A stretch of DNA of 64,000 nt. It comes from Acidiferrobacterales bacterium. GTDB lineage: Bacteria > Pseudomonadota > Gammaproteobacteria > Acidiferrobacterales > SZUA-150. The notes under the pieces are model-generated. The model saw only the letters and a list, made by a program, of their open reading frames with translations, did not search any database and had not been told where the DNA came from. Numbering within the stretch: position 1 is the first letter of the stretch; the number at the start of each line of letters is the position of its first letter. A program made the translations under genes and the position numbers. Shown one piece after another: positions 54,573 to 64,000 of this stretch. The stretch covers positions 1 to 64,000 of the forward strand of contig CAMYII010000052.1 of NCBI GenBank assembly GCA_947258385.1, given 5' to 3'.

Positions 54573-55688
54573 TCAGGTATAGGTCACATTCTGCATCGAG
54601 TCGCCCAGGGCGCCTTTCTTCGCACCCTTGCTTTCCAGCTTGATGCGCAGGCGCAGATCGTTGATGGAGTCCGCGTTACGCAAGGCCTCCTCATAGGAAA
54701 CGAGACCCGCCTCGTAGAGATTGAACAGCGACTGATCGAAGGTCTGCATGCCGGCCTCGGTGGACTTGGCCATGAGATCCTTCAATTCATGAACATTGCC
54801 TTCGAGAATAAGATCGGCGATCAAGGGCGAGTTGATCATCACCTCCACCGCCGGGATACGGCCCTTGCCCGTTTTTATCGGAATCAGGCGCTGGGCGATC
54901 ACCGCCTTCAAGTTGAGCGACATATCCATCAGCAACTGGTTGCGCCGGTCCTCGGGAAAGAAGTTGATGATACGGTCCATGGCCTGATTGGAGCTGTTGG
55001 CATGCAGCGTCGCCAGGCACAGGTGGCCGGTCTCCGCAAACTGGATGGCATACTCCATGGTCTCACGGCTGCGGATCTCGCCGATCAGGATCACGTCCGG
55101 CGCCTGCCGCAAGGTATTTTTCAGCGCCGCATCAAACGATTCGGTGTCCACGCCCACTTCCCGCTGCGTGATAATACAGTTTTTGTGCTGATGAACGTAC
55201 TCAATAGGATCCTCTATCGTAATGACATGCCCATAACTGTATTCATTACGATAGCCGATCATCGCCGCCAGCGACGTGGACTTGCCCGAACCCGTCCCGC
55301 CGACAAAGATCACCATGCCACGCTTGGTCAACGCGATGTCTGCAAGCGTCTTGGGCAGGTTCAATTCGTCAAAACGGGGGATCTCGGTTTCAATGGTGCG
55401 CAAGACCATGCCCACGCGCTGCTGCTGCATGAAAATATTGACACGGAAACGACCGATTTCTTGCGGCGCGATGGCGAAGTTGCATTCATTGCTGGCTTCA
55501 AACTGGCGCCGCTGTTCCTCATTCATGATCCCGTAGGACATCGCCCGGGCCTGCTCCGGTGTCAGCGGCTGCTTGGTGACCGGCGTTACCTTGCCGTCGA
55601 CCTTGATCGAAGGCGGCACACCGGCGGTGATGAACAGGTCCGACGCCTTCTTCTGTTTCATCAGCTTCAGAAGGTCACTGAAAACCAT
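54573..55688 (-). CDS. pilU: Twitching-motility ATPase PilU
   Basis: The 371-residue PilT-family ATPase has VFVGGTGSGKST as Walker A, ILIGEIRSRETME (Walker B), and the His box HLCLATLHANSSNQAMDRI. It differs from PilT by the ending ESKGAKKGALGD. It is an accessory retraction motor. The ATG follows the pilT stop directly. Confidence 0.95.
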   Translation of the reverse strand: MVFSDLLKLMKQKKASDLFITAGVPPSIKVDGKVTPVTKQPLTPEQARAMSYGIMNEEQRRQFEASNECNFAIAPQEIGRFRVNIFMQQQRVGMVLRTIETEIPRFDELNLPKTLADIALTKRGMVIFVGGTGSGKSTSLAAMIGYRNEYSYGHVITIEDPIEYVHQHKNCIITQREVGVDTESFDAALKNTLRQAPDVILIGEIRSRETMEYAIQFAETGHLCLATLHANSSNQAMDRIINFFPEDRRNQLLMDMSLNLKAVIAQRLIPIKTGKGRIPAVEVMINSPLIADLILEGNVHELKDLMAKSTEAGMQTFDQSLFNLYEAGLVSYEEALRNADSINDLRLRIKLESKGAKKGALGDSMQNVTYT

Positions 55689-56771
55689 TTACTTCTTTCC
55701 TCCAAACGAGGCGGCGGCTCCCGCCGCGCCGCTCGCCCCGAAGCTCTCCTTGTTCGCGGCCTTGGTCCGCGCTTCGTCCATGGTCACTTGATGGGCTTGT
55801 ACCAGTTCCAGCAGGTTCTGATCCAGGGTCTGCATCCCATGGCCCTGGCCGGTCTGGATCGCGGAGTACATCTGCGCGATCTTGTTTTCCCGGATCAGAT
55901 TGCGAATGGCCGCTGTGCCGATCATGATCTCGTGCGCCGCCAGGCGCCCGCCGCCGATTTTCTTGAGCAGCGTCTGTGCGATTACGGCGCGCAGCGACTC
56001 CGACAGCATGGCCCTGACCATGTCTTTCTCCGCGGCCGGGAACACATCAACAATACGGTCTATGGTCTTGGCGGCGGAGCTGGTATGCAGGGTACCGAAG
56101 ACCAGATGACCGGTCTCGGCCGCGGTCAGGGCCAGGCGAATCGTCTCGAGGTCACGCATCTCGCCGACCAGAATAATGTCAGGGTCCTCGCGCAGGGCGG
56201 AACGCAGCGCCTCATTGAAACCCAGGGTATCCTTTCCGACCTCACGCTGGTTCACCAGGCAATTCTTGCTACTGTGCACAAACTCGATGGGGTCCTCAAC
56301 GGTCAGGATATGCTCATGGCGGGTCTCATTAACATGATTCACCATCGCCGCCAGGGTCGTCGACTTACCGGAACCGGTAGGCCCCGTCACCAGCACAATG
56401 CCCCGGGGCTGGTCGGAGATCTTTTTGAAAATTTCCGGCGCATTGAGTTGTTCCAGAGTGAGAATCTTGGATGGAATGGTTCTGAAAACCGCGGCCGGCC
56501 CACGATTCTGATTAAACGCGTTGACACGGAAACGGGCGATATTGGGCAGCTCAAAGGAAAAGTCGCACTCGAGGAACTCCTCGTAGTCCTTCTGCTGCTT
56601 GTCGTTCATGATATCGTAGACCATGTTATGCACGATGCGGTCATCCAGCGGGTCGACATTGATGCGCTTGACCTCGCCGTCGACGCGAATCATGGGCGGC
56701 AAACCGGCTGATAAATGCAGATCTGAAGCGTTTTGTTTATAGGCAAACGCCAGTAACTCAGCGATATCCAT
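55689..56771 (-). CDS. pilT: Type IV pilus retraction ATPase PilT
   Basis: The 360-residue ATPase has MDIAELLAFAYKQNASDLHLSAG, Walker A VTGPTGSGKST, the Asp box and Walker B ILVGEMRDLETIRLALTAAETGHLVFGTLHTSSAAKT, and AIRNLIRENKIAQMYSAIQTG (the AIRNLIRE motif). It retracts pili. Its partner pilU follows without a gap. The ATG at 56771 is set by alignment. Confidence 0.97.
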   Translation of the reverse strand: MDIAELLAFAYKQNASDLHLSAGLPPMIRVDGEVKRINVDPLDDRIVHNMVYDIMNDKQQKDYEEFLECDFSFELPNIARFRVNAFNQNRGPAAVFRTIPSKILTLEQLNAPEIFKKISDQPRGIVLVTGPTGSGKSTTLAAMVNHVNETRHEHILTVEDPIEFVHSSKNCLVNQREVGKDTLGFNEALRSALREDPDIILVGEMRDLETIRLALTAAETGHLVFGTLHTSSAAKTIDRIVDVFPAAEKDMVRAMLSESLRAVIAQTLLKKIGGGRLAAHEIMIGTAAIRNLIRENKIAQMYSAIQTGQGHGMQTLDQNLLELVQAHQVTMDEARTKAANKESFGASGAAGAAASFGGKK

Positions 56772-56972
56772 GGTGGCTCCGGATAACTTACAATACCGAC
56801 AATATTTTTGCTGGGCGGCTTTTTCTAGTATAACTGGCCGCAACGGACAAACAAGGGAACGCCAGCAGGCCAAACCCCTACAGACTGGACAACAACCCGA
56901 TCGCTGTCAGCGCGATTTTCGCCGCCCGCGACGGCTTTCACCAACGAGAACACGATTGCGCATGCGAGGCCT

Positions 56973-57803
56973 ATGAAAAACAAAACCATCGGTTTTATCG
57001 GTGCCGGCAATATGGCACGCAGCCTGGCTGGCGGTCTATTGGCCAATGGCTGGGACAGGTCACGGATCCTGCTGGCCGATCCCGACGCCGGCCAGCGCCA
57101 GACCATGAAGGAGCTTCTGGGGCTCGCCGCTTACGCCGACAACGGCGCGGTCACCAGCCAGGCCGATGTCCTGCTGCTGGCCATTAAACCGCAGATCCTG
57201 AAATCCGTCGCCATGGAACTGGCGCCAGCGGTCCAGGAAAAGCAGCCACTTGTCATCTCTATCGCCGCCGGTATCCGCACCACGGACCTGCAACGCTGGC
57301 TCGGCGGAAAACAGGCCATCGTGCGGGCGATGCCCAATACCGCCGCCCTGATTGGCTCTGGCGCCACTGGGATGATCGCCAACGACCGGGTCGATGCAGG
57401 CGGTCGTGATGAGGCCGAGAGCATTCTGCGGTCTGTCGGGATCGCCGTGTGGGTCAAAAACGAAGACCAGCTCGACGTCGTGACAGCGCTCTCCGGCAGC
57501 GGTCCGGCGTATTTTTTCCTGCTGATGGAGGCACTGGAGCAGGCCGCGGTCGAACATGGCCTCGGCCGGGAAACGGCCCGCCTGCTCACCCTGGAAACCG
57601 CCTTTGGGGCGGCTAAGATGGCATTGGAAGGCGGAGAGGAACCGGCGCAGTTGCGGCGCCGGGTCACCTCGCCCGGCGGCACCACCGAGCGGGCGATCAC
57701 GGTCCTGGAGGATGCCGGCATCCATGCGGCGCTTCGCAGGGCCGTCACCGCCGCGGTGGAGCGCTCGCGTGAACTGGCTGATATGTTTGGGGGTGAGCAA
57801 TGA
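56973..57803 (+). CDS. proC: Pyrroline-5-carboxylate reductase
   Basis: The 276-residue product has TIGFIGAGNMARSLAGGLL (dinucleotide fold), MPNTAALIGSGATGMIAN, VTALSGSGPAYFFLLMEALE and SPGGTTERAI. It makes proline from pyrroline-5-carboxylate. In most relatives yggS lies between pilT and proC; here only 201 bp separate them. It overlaps yggT by 4 bp (ATGA). Confidence 0.97.
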   Translation: MKNKTIGFIGAGNMARSLAGGLLANGWDRSRILLADPDAGQRQTMKELLGLAAYADNGAVTSQADVLLLAIKPQILKSVAMELAPAVQEKQPLVISIAAGIRTTDLQRWLGGKQAIVRAMPNTAALIGSGATGMIANDRVDAGGRDEAESILRSVGIAVWVKNEDQLDVVTALSGSGPAYFFLLMEALEQAAVEHGLGRETARLLTLETAFGAAKMALEGGEEPAQLRRRVTSPGGTTERAITVLEDAGIHAALRRAVTAAVERSRELADMFGGEQ

Positions 57804-58378
57804 CTAATCCATTGGGACAGGCAATTGTGTACCTGATCCAGGTAGTGTTTGGCCTCTATATACTCGCGGTCATGCTGCGTTTTTTGTTCCAGTTGGTGCG
57901 CGCGGACTTCTACAACCCCATCTCCCAGGCCATCGTAAAGATCACCAACCTGCCGTTAATCCAGCTACGACGCCTGATACCCGGTCTGTGGGGCGTTGAT
58001 CTCGCATCAGTGGCGTTGTTACTGGCGCTGCAGGCGCTGGAAGTATTTCTTGTCGTGCTGATAAAGGATGGCTACGCCGGGCATCCATGGGGTTTGGTGG
58101 TTTTGTCATTGGCGCAACTGCTGCGCATGGCCATTTATATCTTTATTGTCGCCATGATCATCCGCATCGTTATCAGCTGGATCAACCCCGCGGCCGGCTA
58201 CAATCCGGTGGTGGGTCTGCTCGCAAGCCTGACCGAGCCGCTGATGCGTCCCGCGCGGCAGATCATCCCTCCCGTATCGGGGCTGGACCTGTCACCCCTC
58301 ATTGTATTCGTCGTGCTGCAGCTCATCTTAATCCTTCTGATTCGACCGCTTGGCCAGATCGGCGCGGCGCTGCTATGA
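57800..58378 (+). CDS. yggT: YggT family membrane protein
   Basis: A 192-residue protein with two YGGT repeats, each with two hydrophobic helices (IYLIQVVFGLYILAVMLRFL and IFIVAMIIRIVISWINP) followed by the conserved NP and I/L-P segments (DFYNPISQAIVKITNLPL; EPLMRPARQIIPP). The function is not established; a role in membrane protein or osmotic homeostasis is suspected. It overlaps proC and yggU by ATGA junctions. Confidence 0.92.
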   Translation: MTNPLGQAIVYLIQVVFGLYILAVMLRFLFQLVRADFYNPISQAIVKITNLPLIQLRRLIPGLWGVDLASVALLLALQALEVFLVVLIKDGYAGHPWGLVVLSLAQLLRMAIYIFIVAMIIRIVISWINPAAGYNPVVGLLASLTEPLMRPARQIIPPVSGLDLSPLIVFVVLQLILILLIRPLGQIGAALL

Positions 58379-58683
58379 ATTCGCCCGCAGCGCGCTGGTA
58401 CCACTGGAACGCCGATGACCTCATTGTCCGGGTCCGGGTCCAGCCCCGTGCCGGTCGTGACGAACTCGCCGATGTGGTCGGCGATCACCTGAAAGTGCGG
58501 ATTGCGGCGCCACCCGTGGACGGCGAAGCCAACGATCAGCTGCTGCGCTTCATGGCCAAACAGTTCGGGCTGCCTAAAAAACAGGTGCTTCTGCTGCAGG
58601 GGCAGAAGGGCAAAACCAAGGCGCTGTGCCTGCGCTGCCCACAAAAGGTCCCGCCAGGGCTTGACGTCACCCGTCCCGGCTGA
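58375..58683 (+). CDS. yggU: YggU/DUF167 family protein
   Basis: The 102-residue product carries LIVRVRVQPRAGRDEL, VKIRITAPPVDGEAN-like LKVRIAAPPVDGEANDQLLRFMAKQF and LLQGQKGKTKAL, which are the DUF167 motifs. No function is known. ATGA overlap with yggT, the widely conserved order. Confidence 0.93.
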   Translation: MNSPAARWYHWNADDLIVRVRVQPRAGRDELADVVGDHLKVRIAAPPVDGEANDQLLRFMAKQFGLPKKQVLLLQGQKGKTKALCLRCPQKVPPGLDVTRPG

Positions 58684-59059
58684 GTCGCGCGGAAACCCGG
58701 GGCTGCGGATGTGACTTCGCGTCTGTTGGCGCCCGATTCCGCAACACGCTGTAGTGGTCGGCGACCACGGCTGCCGGGCAGCGCCAACCGGTTTTTTGTC
58801 CTAGAATCTGAATAGAACTACGGGGTCTTTGTGTACCACGGCACGGTTCTGGTCTAGACTTAAGACAAAGCATCATTAAACTAACTTAACTTTATGAATT
58901 GCTGATATATTTATTGTCAGCAGCGGCATGCAGATCTGGCACATGGGGGCCGAACAAGATTTCTTGGCCAACCCAATTCAAGCGCTCCGCCTGTTTGCCC
59001 GCTTCCGCCTTATGCGCGAAAGATGATATTTTTCATAATTACTGATTTTGGGTGCGGGA
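58684..59059. other. Gene-free stretch before the GTPase gene
   Basis: About 375 bp, with AT-rich parts near 58870-58920 and 59025-59045. No gene, tRNA or strong terminator is supported. A short hairpin with T-run (AACCGGTTTTTT, about 58787-58798) may end the yggU transcript. Confidence 0.4.
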
Positions 59060-61033
59060 ATGACACAAAAGGGCATCGAAAAACACTTTGCGGCCTACAG
59101 CGACTGGCGGCGGATGCTTGCCGATGCCATCGGCGATTTCCGATCGTGGCTCCAGCAGCAAGAACTGAGCGAGGCCCGGATCGAGCAGCGCCTGGACTAC
59201 ATTCTAACCACGCTGCGCGATGACAAACTGTATATCGCCTTCATCGCAGAGTTCTCGCGCGGCAAATCCGAGCTGATCAACGCCATCTTCTTTGCCAATT
59301 TCGGCCAGCGCATCCTGCCGTCCAATGCAGGACGCACAACGATGTGCCCCACCGAGTTGCTATATGATTCCGGGAGCCGGCCGTCGCTTCGACTGTTGCC
59401 GATCGAAACCCGCCGCAATGGCACAACCGTCGCCGAATACAAGGGCTTCGAGGACGAGTGGAAAACCATCAACCTCGACACCAAAACCCCGGAGAAAATG
59501 ATCGAAGCCCTGAAGCACATCGTCGAGATCAAGGAAGTCGAGCCCAAGGAAGCGCAGAGTCTGGGTCTGCACGTGGCCGAGGACGAAACCCAGCAGGGCA
59601 TGCTCAAGACCGAGGAGGGGAAGGTCGAAATCCCCAGGTGGCGTCACGCGATTATCAATTACCCGCATCCCTTGTTGGACAAAGGCCTGGTGATCCTCGA
59701 TACACCCGGGCTCAATGCCCTTGGCGCCGAGCCGGAACTTACCTTGAACCTGCTGCCCAGCGCGCACGCGGTGCTGTTCATCCTTGCCGCCGACACCGGC
59801 GTGACCAAGACGGATATCCAGGTCTGGCACGACCACATTGGTGACGGCAAGAGCGGTGCGGGAAAAGGGCGTATCGTGGTGCTGAATAAGATCGACGGCT
59901 TATGGGACGAGCTGCGCGACTGGGATGAAGTGCAACGGGAGATCGACCGACAAATCCGCGAGACAGCAAAAATCCTGCGCATTCCGGATCAGAACGTCTA
60001 TCCCGTCTCCGCCCAGAAAGGCCTGCTCGGCAAGATCAAGGGCAACAAGAAAATACTGGAGCGCAGCCGGATCCTGGCGCTGGAAGAGGCCCTGGGCAAG
60101 GAGATTGTCCCCAATAAGCAGGAGATCGTCAGCGACAATATCGAGGATGATCTCAATAATATCATCAAGGCGATACGCATCCTCATCACCCAGCGCCTGA
60201 AAGGCGTCTATGAGCACGTCCAGGAGCTAAGCGGCCTCAACGGCAAAAACCTTGACGTCATCGAGCATATGATGAAAAAGGTCAAGGCAGACAAGGACGT
60301 CTTCGAGAAAAGCATGCAGCGCTTCCAGGCCACACGCAGCATCTTCTCCCAGCAGACCAACGTGCTCTACGGCCAGTTGAACCTCAAAAGCCTGGACAAG
60401 GTCATTGCCGAGACGAAGAAGGACATGAGAATCAGCATGACCACCGGCGGGCTGAAGACGTGCATGCAGAATTTCTTCAAATACGCCATGGTCACCATGG
60501 AAGGGGTGTCAAAGCAGGCCCGCGAGATTAAGGAGCTGATGGAAGGGGTCTACAAGAAATTCCAGAAAGAACACGGCCTTACCAACATCAAACCGAGCAA
60601 TTTTTCGGTCATGCGCTACGAGCGGGAGATCAAGCGGCTGCAGGACAGGCACGACCAGTTCGTCAAGGGCCTGTCCTTACTGATAACCGAGCAAAAGACA
60701 TTGACCAATAAGTTCTTCGAATCATCCGTCGCCAAGGTCCGGGCCATTTTCAAGATGGCCAACAAAGACGCCGACAACTGGCTGAAGACGATCATGTCGC
60801 CGATGGAATCCCAGGTGCGCGAGCACCAGATCCAGCTGCGCCGGCGGCTGGAGAGCATCAAGCGCATTCACCAGGCCAGCGATACCCTGGAGGACCGGCT
60901 GCAGGAGCTCGAACACATCCGTGACGGGATTCGCGAGCAGGAAAAGGCCATGGAGAACCGGGTGGATGCCATCCTGCGATCGCTCAAAAAAGGCAGTGGC
61001 GGGGGCTCGTCATTGACCCGGGAAAGCGCCTGA
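59060..61033 (+). CDS. Bacterial dynamin-like GTPase
   Basis: A 657-residue protein with a dynamin-type GTPase domain: the P-loop region AEFSRGKSELINAIFF (about 63-78), the G2 threonine in AGRTTMCPTELL, G3 ILDTPGLNAL and G4 VLNKIDGLWD. After about residue 380 it is mostly alpha-helical and coiled coil with no clear membrane helix, ending in a basic Gly/Ser tail. Such proteins remodel or survey membranes; some act in phage defence, but nothing nearby supports that here. It has no paired second dynamin gene. Confidence 0.85.
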   Translation: MTQKGIEKHFAAYSDWRRMLADAIGDFRSWLQQQELSEARIEQRLDYILTTLRDDKLYIAFIAEFSRGKSELINAIFFANFGQRILPSNAGRTTMCPTELLYDSGSRPSLRLLPIETRRNGTTVAEYKGFEDEWKTINLDTKTPEKMIEALKHIVEIKEVEPKEAQSLGLHVAEDETQQGMLKTEEGKVEIPRWRHAIINYPHPLLDKGLVILDTPGLNALGAEPELTLNLLPSAHAVLFILAADTGVTKTDIQVWHDHIGDGKSGAGKGRIVVLNKIDGLWDELRDWDEVQREIDRQIRETAKILRIPDQNVYPVSAQKGLLGKIKGNKKILERSRILALEEALGKEIVPNKQEIVSDNIEDDLNNIIKAIRILITQRLKGVYEHVQELSGLNGKNLDVIEHMMKKVKADKDVFEKSMQRFQATRSIFSQQTNVLYGQLNLKSLDKVIAETKKDMRISMTTGGLKTCMQNFFKYAMVTMEGVSKQAREIKELMEGVYKKFQKEHGLTNIKPSNFSVMRYEREIKRLQDRHDQFVKGLSLLITEQKTLTNKFFESSVAKVRAIFKMANKDADNWLKTIMSPMESQVREHQIQLRRRLESIKRIHQASDTLEDRLQELEHIRDGIREQEKAMENRVDAILRSLKKGSGGGSSLTRESA

Positions 61034-61153
61034 ATTGGTCCCCACGACCGCTCACGCGGGCGCCTACTTCGGCGAAAACAGCACACTGAACCTCACCAGT
61101 TGAATTTTCTTACAGCGGGCACGGGATCGGGCTGCCGCCGGCAGCGGCGACGG

Positions 61154-62704
61154 CTATTTGACTTGTGCCAGGCCTTCACCCCGCGGATCGCTGGCCGCCT
61201 GTAGACGGTTTGCTTTTTTGTCCCAGTACACGGCTTGCATATTGCCATAGCCGACCTCGCCGCGACCGTGGGCAAATTCCAGCGCGGCCAGCAAGACCAT
61301 GGTAATGATGCGGCTGCCCCCGGGCGTTCCCAATACGACGACGGCATCCTCGCTTTCCAGAAACGTCGGCGTCATGCTGGACAGCGGCCGCTTGCCGGGG
61401 ACGATCGCATTGGCCCGGCTGCCGACGAGCCCGTAGACGTTCGGCACACCCGGCTTAATGACAAAATCATCCATTTCATTGTTGAGCACGACACCGGTAC
61501 CCGGGGGCATAAAAGCGGAACCGAATGGATAGTTGATGCTCAGCGTGGCCGCCACCCGGTTGCCTGCCCGGTCGATGACGGAAAAATGACTGGTATCCTG
61601 CCCTGTCCCCCCGGCCGAAGGCATATCCGCCCCAAGGCCGGTGCTTGCGTTGGCTCGCCCGGGATCGATCAGACCCCGCAAGCCGTCCGCATAAGCCTGC
61701 GACAACAAGCGCTCGATAGGCGCATCGATATAATCGGGGTCGCCCAGAAAGCGGGCGCGGTCGCGATACGCCAGACGCATGGCCTCGATGACAAGGTGAC
61801 GGCGCTGCCAGCTTGGCAGACCGTCGAGCGAAAAACCGCCGAGGATATTCAACATTTCCACCAACACAATACCGCCCGAAGACGGCGGGGCCGCGGAGGT
61901 AATGCGAATGCCGCGATAGCGCCCCTGCACCGGCCGCCGCTCCACTACGCGGTACTGTTGCAGATCCTTGAGCGTCCAGATTCCCCCGGCCTGGCGCACG
62001 CCCCGCACCAGGCGCCTGGCGACCACCCCGTCGTAGAACCCGCGCTTGCCCCTTTGAGCCAACTGTCTCAGGGTCGCCGCAAGCTCTGGCTGGGGGATGA
62101 GCGCACCCTCCGGCGGCACCTCACCATCGGCCAGAAATACCTTGGCCGCGGCCGGCGAGCGCCGTAACGCCTTCCGGCGCAACTGCGCCAGACGCTGATA
62201 ACGCGGGCTCACGGCAAAGCCCTGTTCGGCGTAGTGGATGGCCGGGGCCAGGTTAACTGCAAGCGGCAGCCGGCCGTAGCGCTCGGCCAGATACACCAGG
62301 ACCGCCGGTGTCCCGGGAATGGCGGCCGCCAGCGCCCCGTCCAAGGACGCGCGCGGGATAGGAACACCGTGGTGGTCGAGATACATATCGGCGGCGGCGG
62401 CGGCGGGCGCTTTCTCCCGGCCGTCAATCATGGTGTCACGATCATCGGCGGCACGATGCAGCAGCCAGAAGCCGCCGCCGCCCAGGCCCGACCCCATGGG
62501 CTCGACCACGGCCAGCGCCGCGGTAATTGCCACCGCGGCATCGAAGGCGTTACCACCGTGGGCCAGCACTTCATGTCCGGCGCGGGTCGCAAGCGGGTGG
62601 GCGCTCGCGATCGCGGCCGGCGGCGGCGACGCCGCCAGTGCCGCCCCCGGCGGTAGGACGAACCACCAGCAGGCGAGGGAGTACGCCAGCATCCTGATGG
62701 CCAT
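61154..62704 (-). CDS. ggt: Gamma-glutamyltransferase
   Basis: A roughly 516-residue Ntn-hydrolase precursor with a signal region (LAYSLACWWFVLPPGAALAAS), GGNAFDAAVAITAALAVVEPMGSGLGGGGF, and the autocleavage/catalytic Thr in GQDTSHFSVIDRAGN, then INYPFGSAFMPPGTGVVLNNEMDDF and MTPTFLESED. It breaks down glutathione and gamma-glutamyl compounds in the periplasm. The start is uncertain: 62704 gives a normal signal peptide, 62818 gives an Arg-rich extension. Confidence 0.92.
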   Translation of the reverse strand: MAIRMLAYSLACWWFVLPPGAALAASPPPAAIASAHPLATRAGHEVLAHGGNAFDAAVAITAALAVVEPMGSGLGGGGFWLLHRAADDRDTMIDGREKAPAAAAADMYLDHHGVPIPRASLDGALAAAIPGTPAVLVYLAERYGRLPLAVNLAPAIHYAEQGFAVSPRYQRLAQLRRKALRRSPAAAKVFLADGEVPPEGALIPQPELAATLRQLAQRGKRGFYDGVVARRLVRGVRQAGGIWTLKDLQQYRVVERRPVQGRYRGIRITSAAPPSSGGIVLVEMLNILGGFSLDGLPSWQRRHLVIEAMRLAYRDRARFLGDPDYIDAPIERLLSQAYADGLRGLIDPGRANASTGLGADMPSAGGTGQDTSHFSVIDRAGNRVAATLSINYPFGSAFMPPGTGVVLNNEMDDFVIKPGVPNVYGLVGSRANAIVPGKRPLSSMTPTFLESEDAVVVLGTPGGSRIITMVLLAALEFAHGRGEVGYGNMQAVYWDKKANRLQAASDPRGEGLAQVK

Positions 62705-62901
62705 GCGGCCGGTAAACGGCTGTCGCCACCACCGAGACCGGCGCCGGCCGCGCCCCGGAATCGAGGTCAGGGCAGGGCGCGCCGGTCTCGGGTCTACCAT
62801 GCCGGGAGGGGATTTCATCTTAGTGTGCGCGCCATGCATCGAGAGGCCGAAACCAAAAAAAGCGGCATCCGCCGCTTTTCTGGTCTCTGCGTGAAGCTCG
62901 C

Positions 62902-63180
<279 letters not shown>

Positions 63181-63201
63181 TCAGGATTGATACCGGCAAT
63201 G

Positions 63202-64000
<799 letters not shown>

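Overview
The window looks like chromosome of a GC-rich, autotrophic gammaproteobacterium, probably a sulfur-oxidiser-like lineage. This is inferred from a non-carboxysomal form IA RuBisCO operon (cbbL-cbbS-cbbQ-cbbO with a divergent cbbR), a complete pilG-pilH-pilI-pilJ-chpA twitching chemosensory operon, pilT/pilU, the proteobacterial gshA/gshB pair, and a pyrB gene paired with a catalytically crippled dihydroorotase-like pyrC'. No rRNA, tRNA or CRISPR was recognised. The genus cannot be fixed from the sequence alone.

Layout. 1-0.9 kb: copper-type multicopper oxidase (cut by the window edge) with a small Cys/His-rich exported protein. 0.98-2.06 kb: a REP-associated (Y1) transposase gene between 28-bp inverted repeats, broken by a 47-bp tandem duplication. 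2.1-12.3 kb: housekeeping and small-metabolism genes (purC, VanZ-like, EamA transporter, methyltransferases, Fe-type alcohol dehydrogenase, ATP-grasp, A-type Fe-S carrier, yggX, a DUF971-MoaD-like fusion, host-attachment protein). 12.8-15.0 kb: an AT-rich island that I read as a short integron gene-cassette array without an integrase. It has leftward promoterless genes separated by attC-like sites whose R'' and R' core sites match as the cassette model predicts. One core site is split by a 215-bp MITE-like element.

16.1-30.8 kb: carbon fixation. Leftward cbbL-cbbS-cbbQ-cbbO; rightward cbbR and a c-type haem DUF3365 protein; then leftward tkt-gap-pgk-pyk-fba, which supplies the lower glycolytic/Calvin reactions. 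Phosphoribulokinase and FBPase are not in the window. Several intergenic gaps here and near bioA carry arrays of a degenerate 7-bp repeat (nnCAAGn) arranged as opposing arms. 31.3-34.8 kb: an inositol-monophosphatase-family gene, a PhnD-like binding protein and bioA. 34.8-45.1 kb: pil/chp chemosensory operon. 45.4-53.6 kb: gshA-gshB-apbE-like, tonB-like, then yqgE-ruvX-pyrR-pyrB-pyrC' in tight overlap. 53.7-58.7 kb: membrane protein, pilU/pilT, proC-yggT-yggU (yggS is absent from its usual place). 59.1-64 kb: dynamin-like GTPase, gamma-glutamyltransferase, ferredoxin, coaD and the 3' part of rsmD.

The most unusual material is the integrase-less cassette array with the element inserted in an attC core, and the recurrent heptamer arrays, one of which abuts the bioA start codon.
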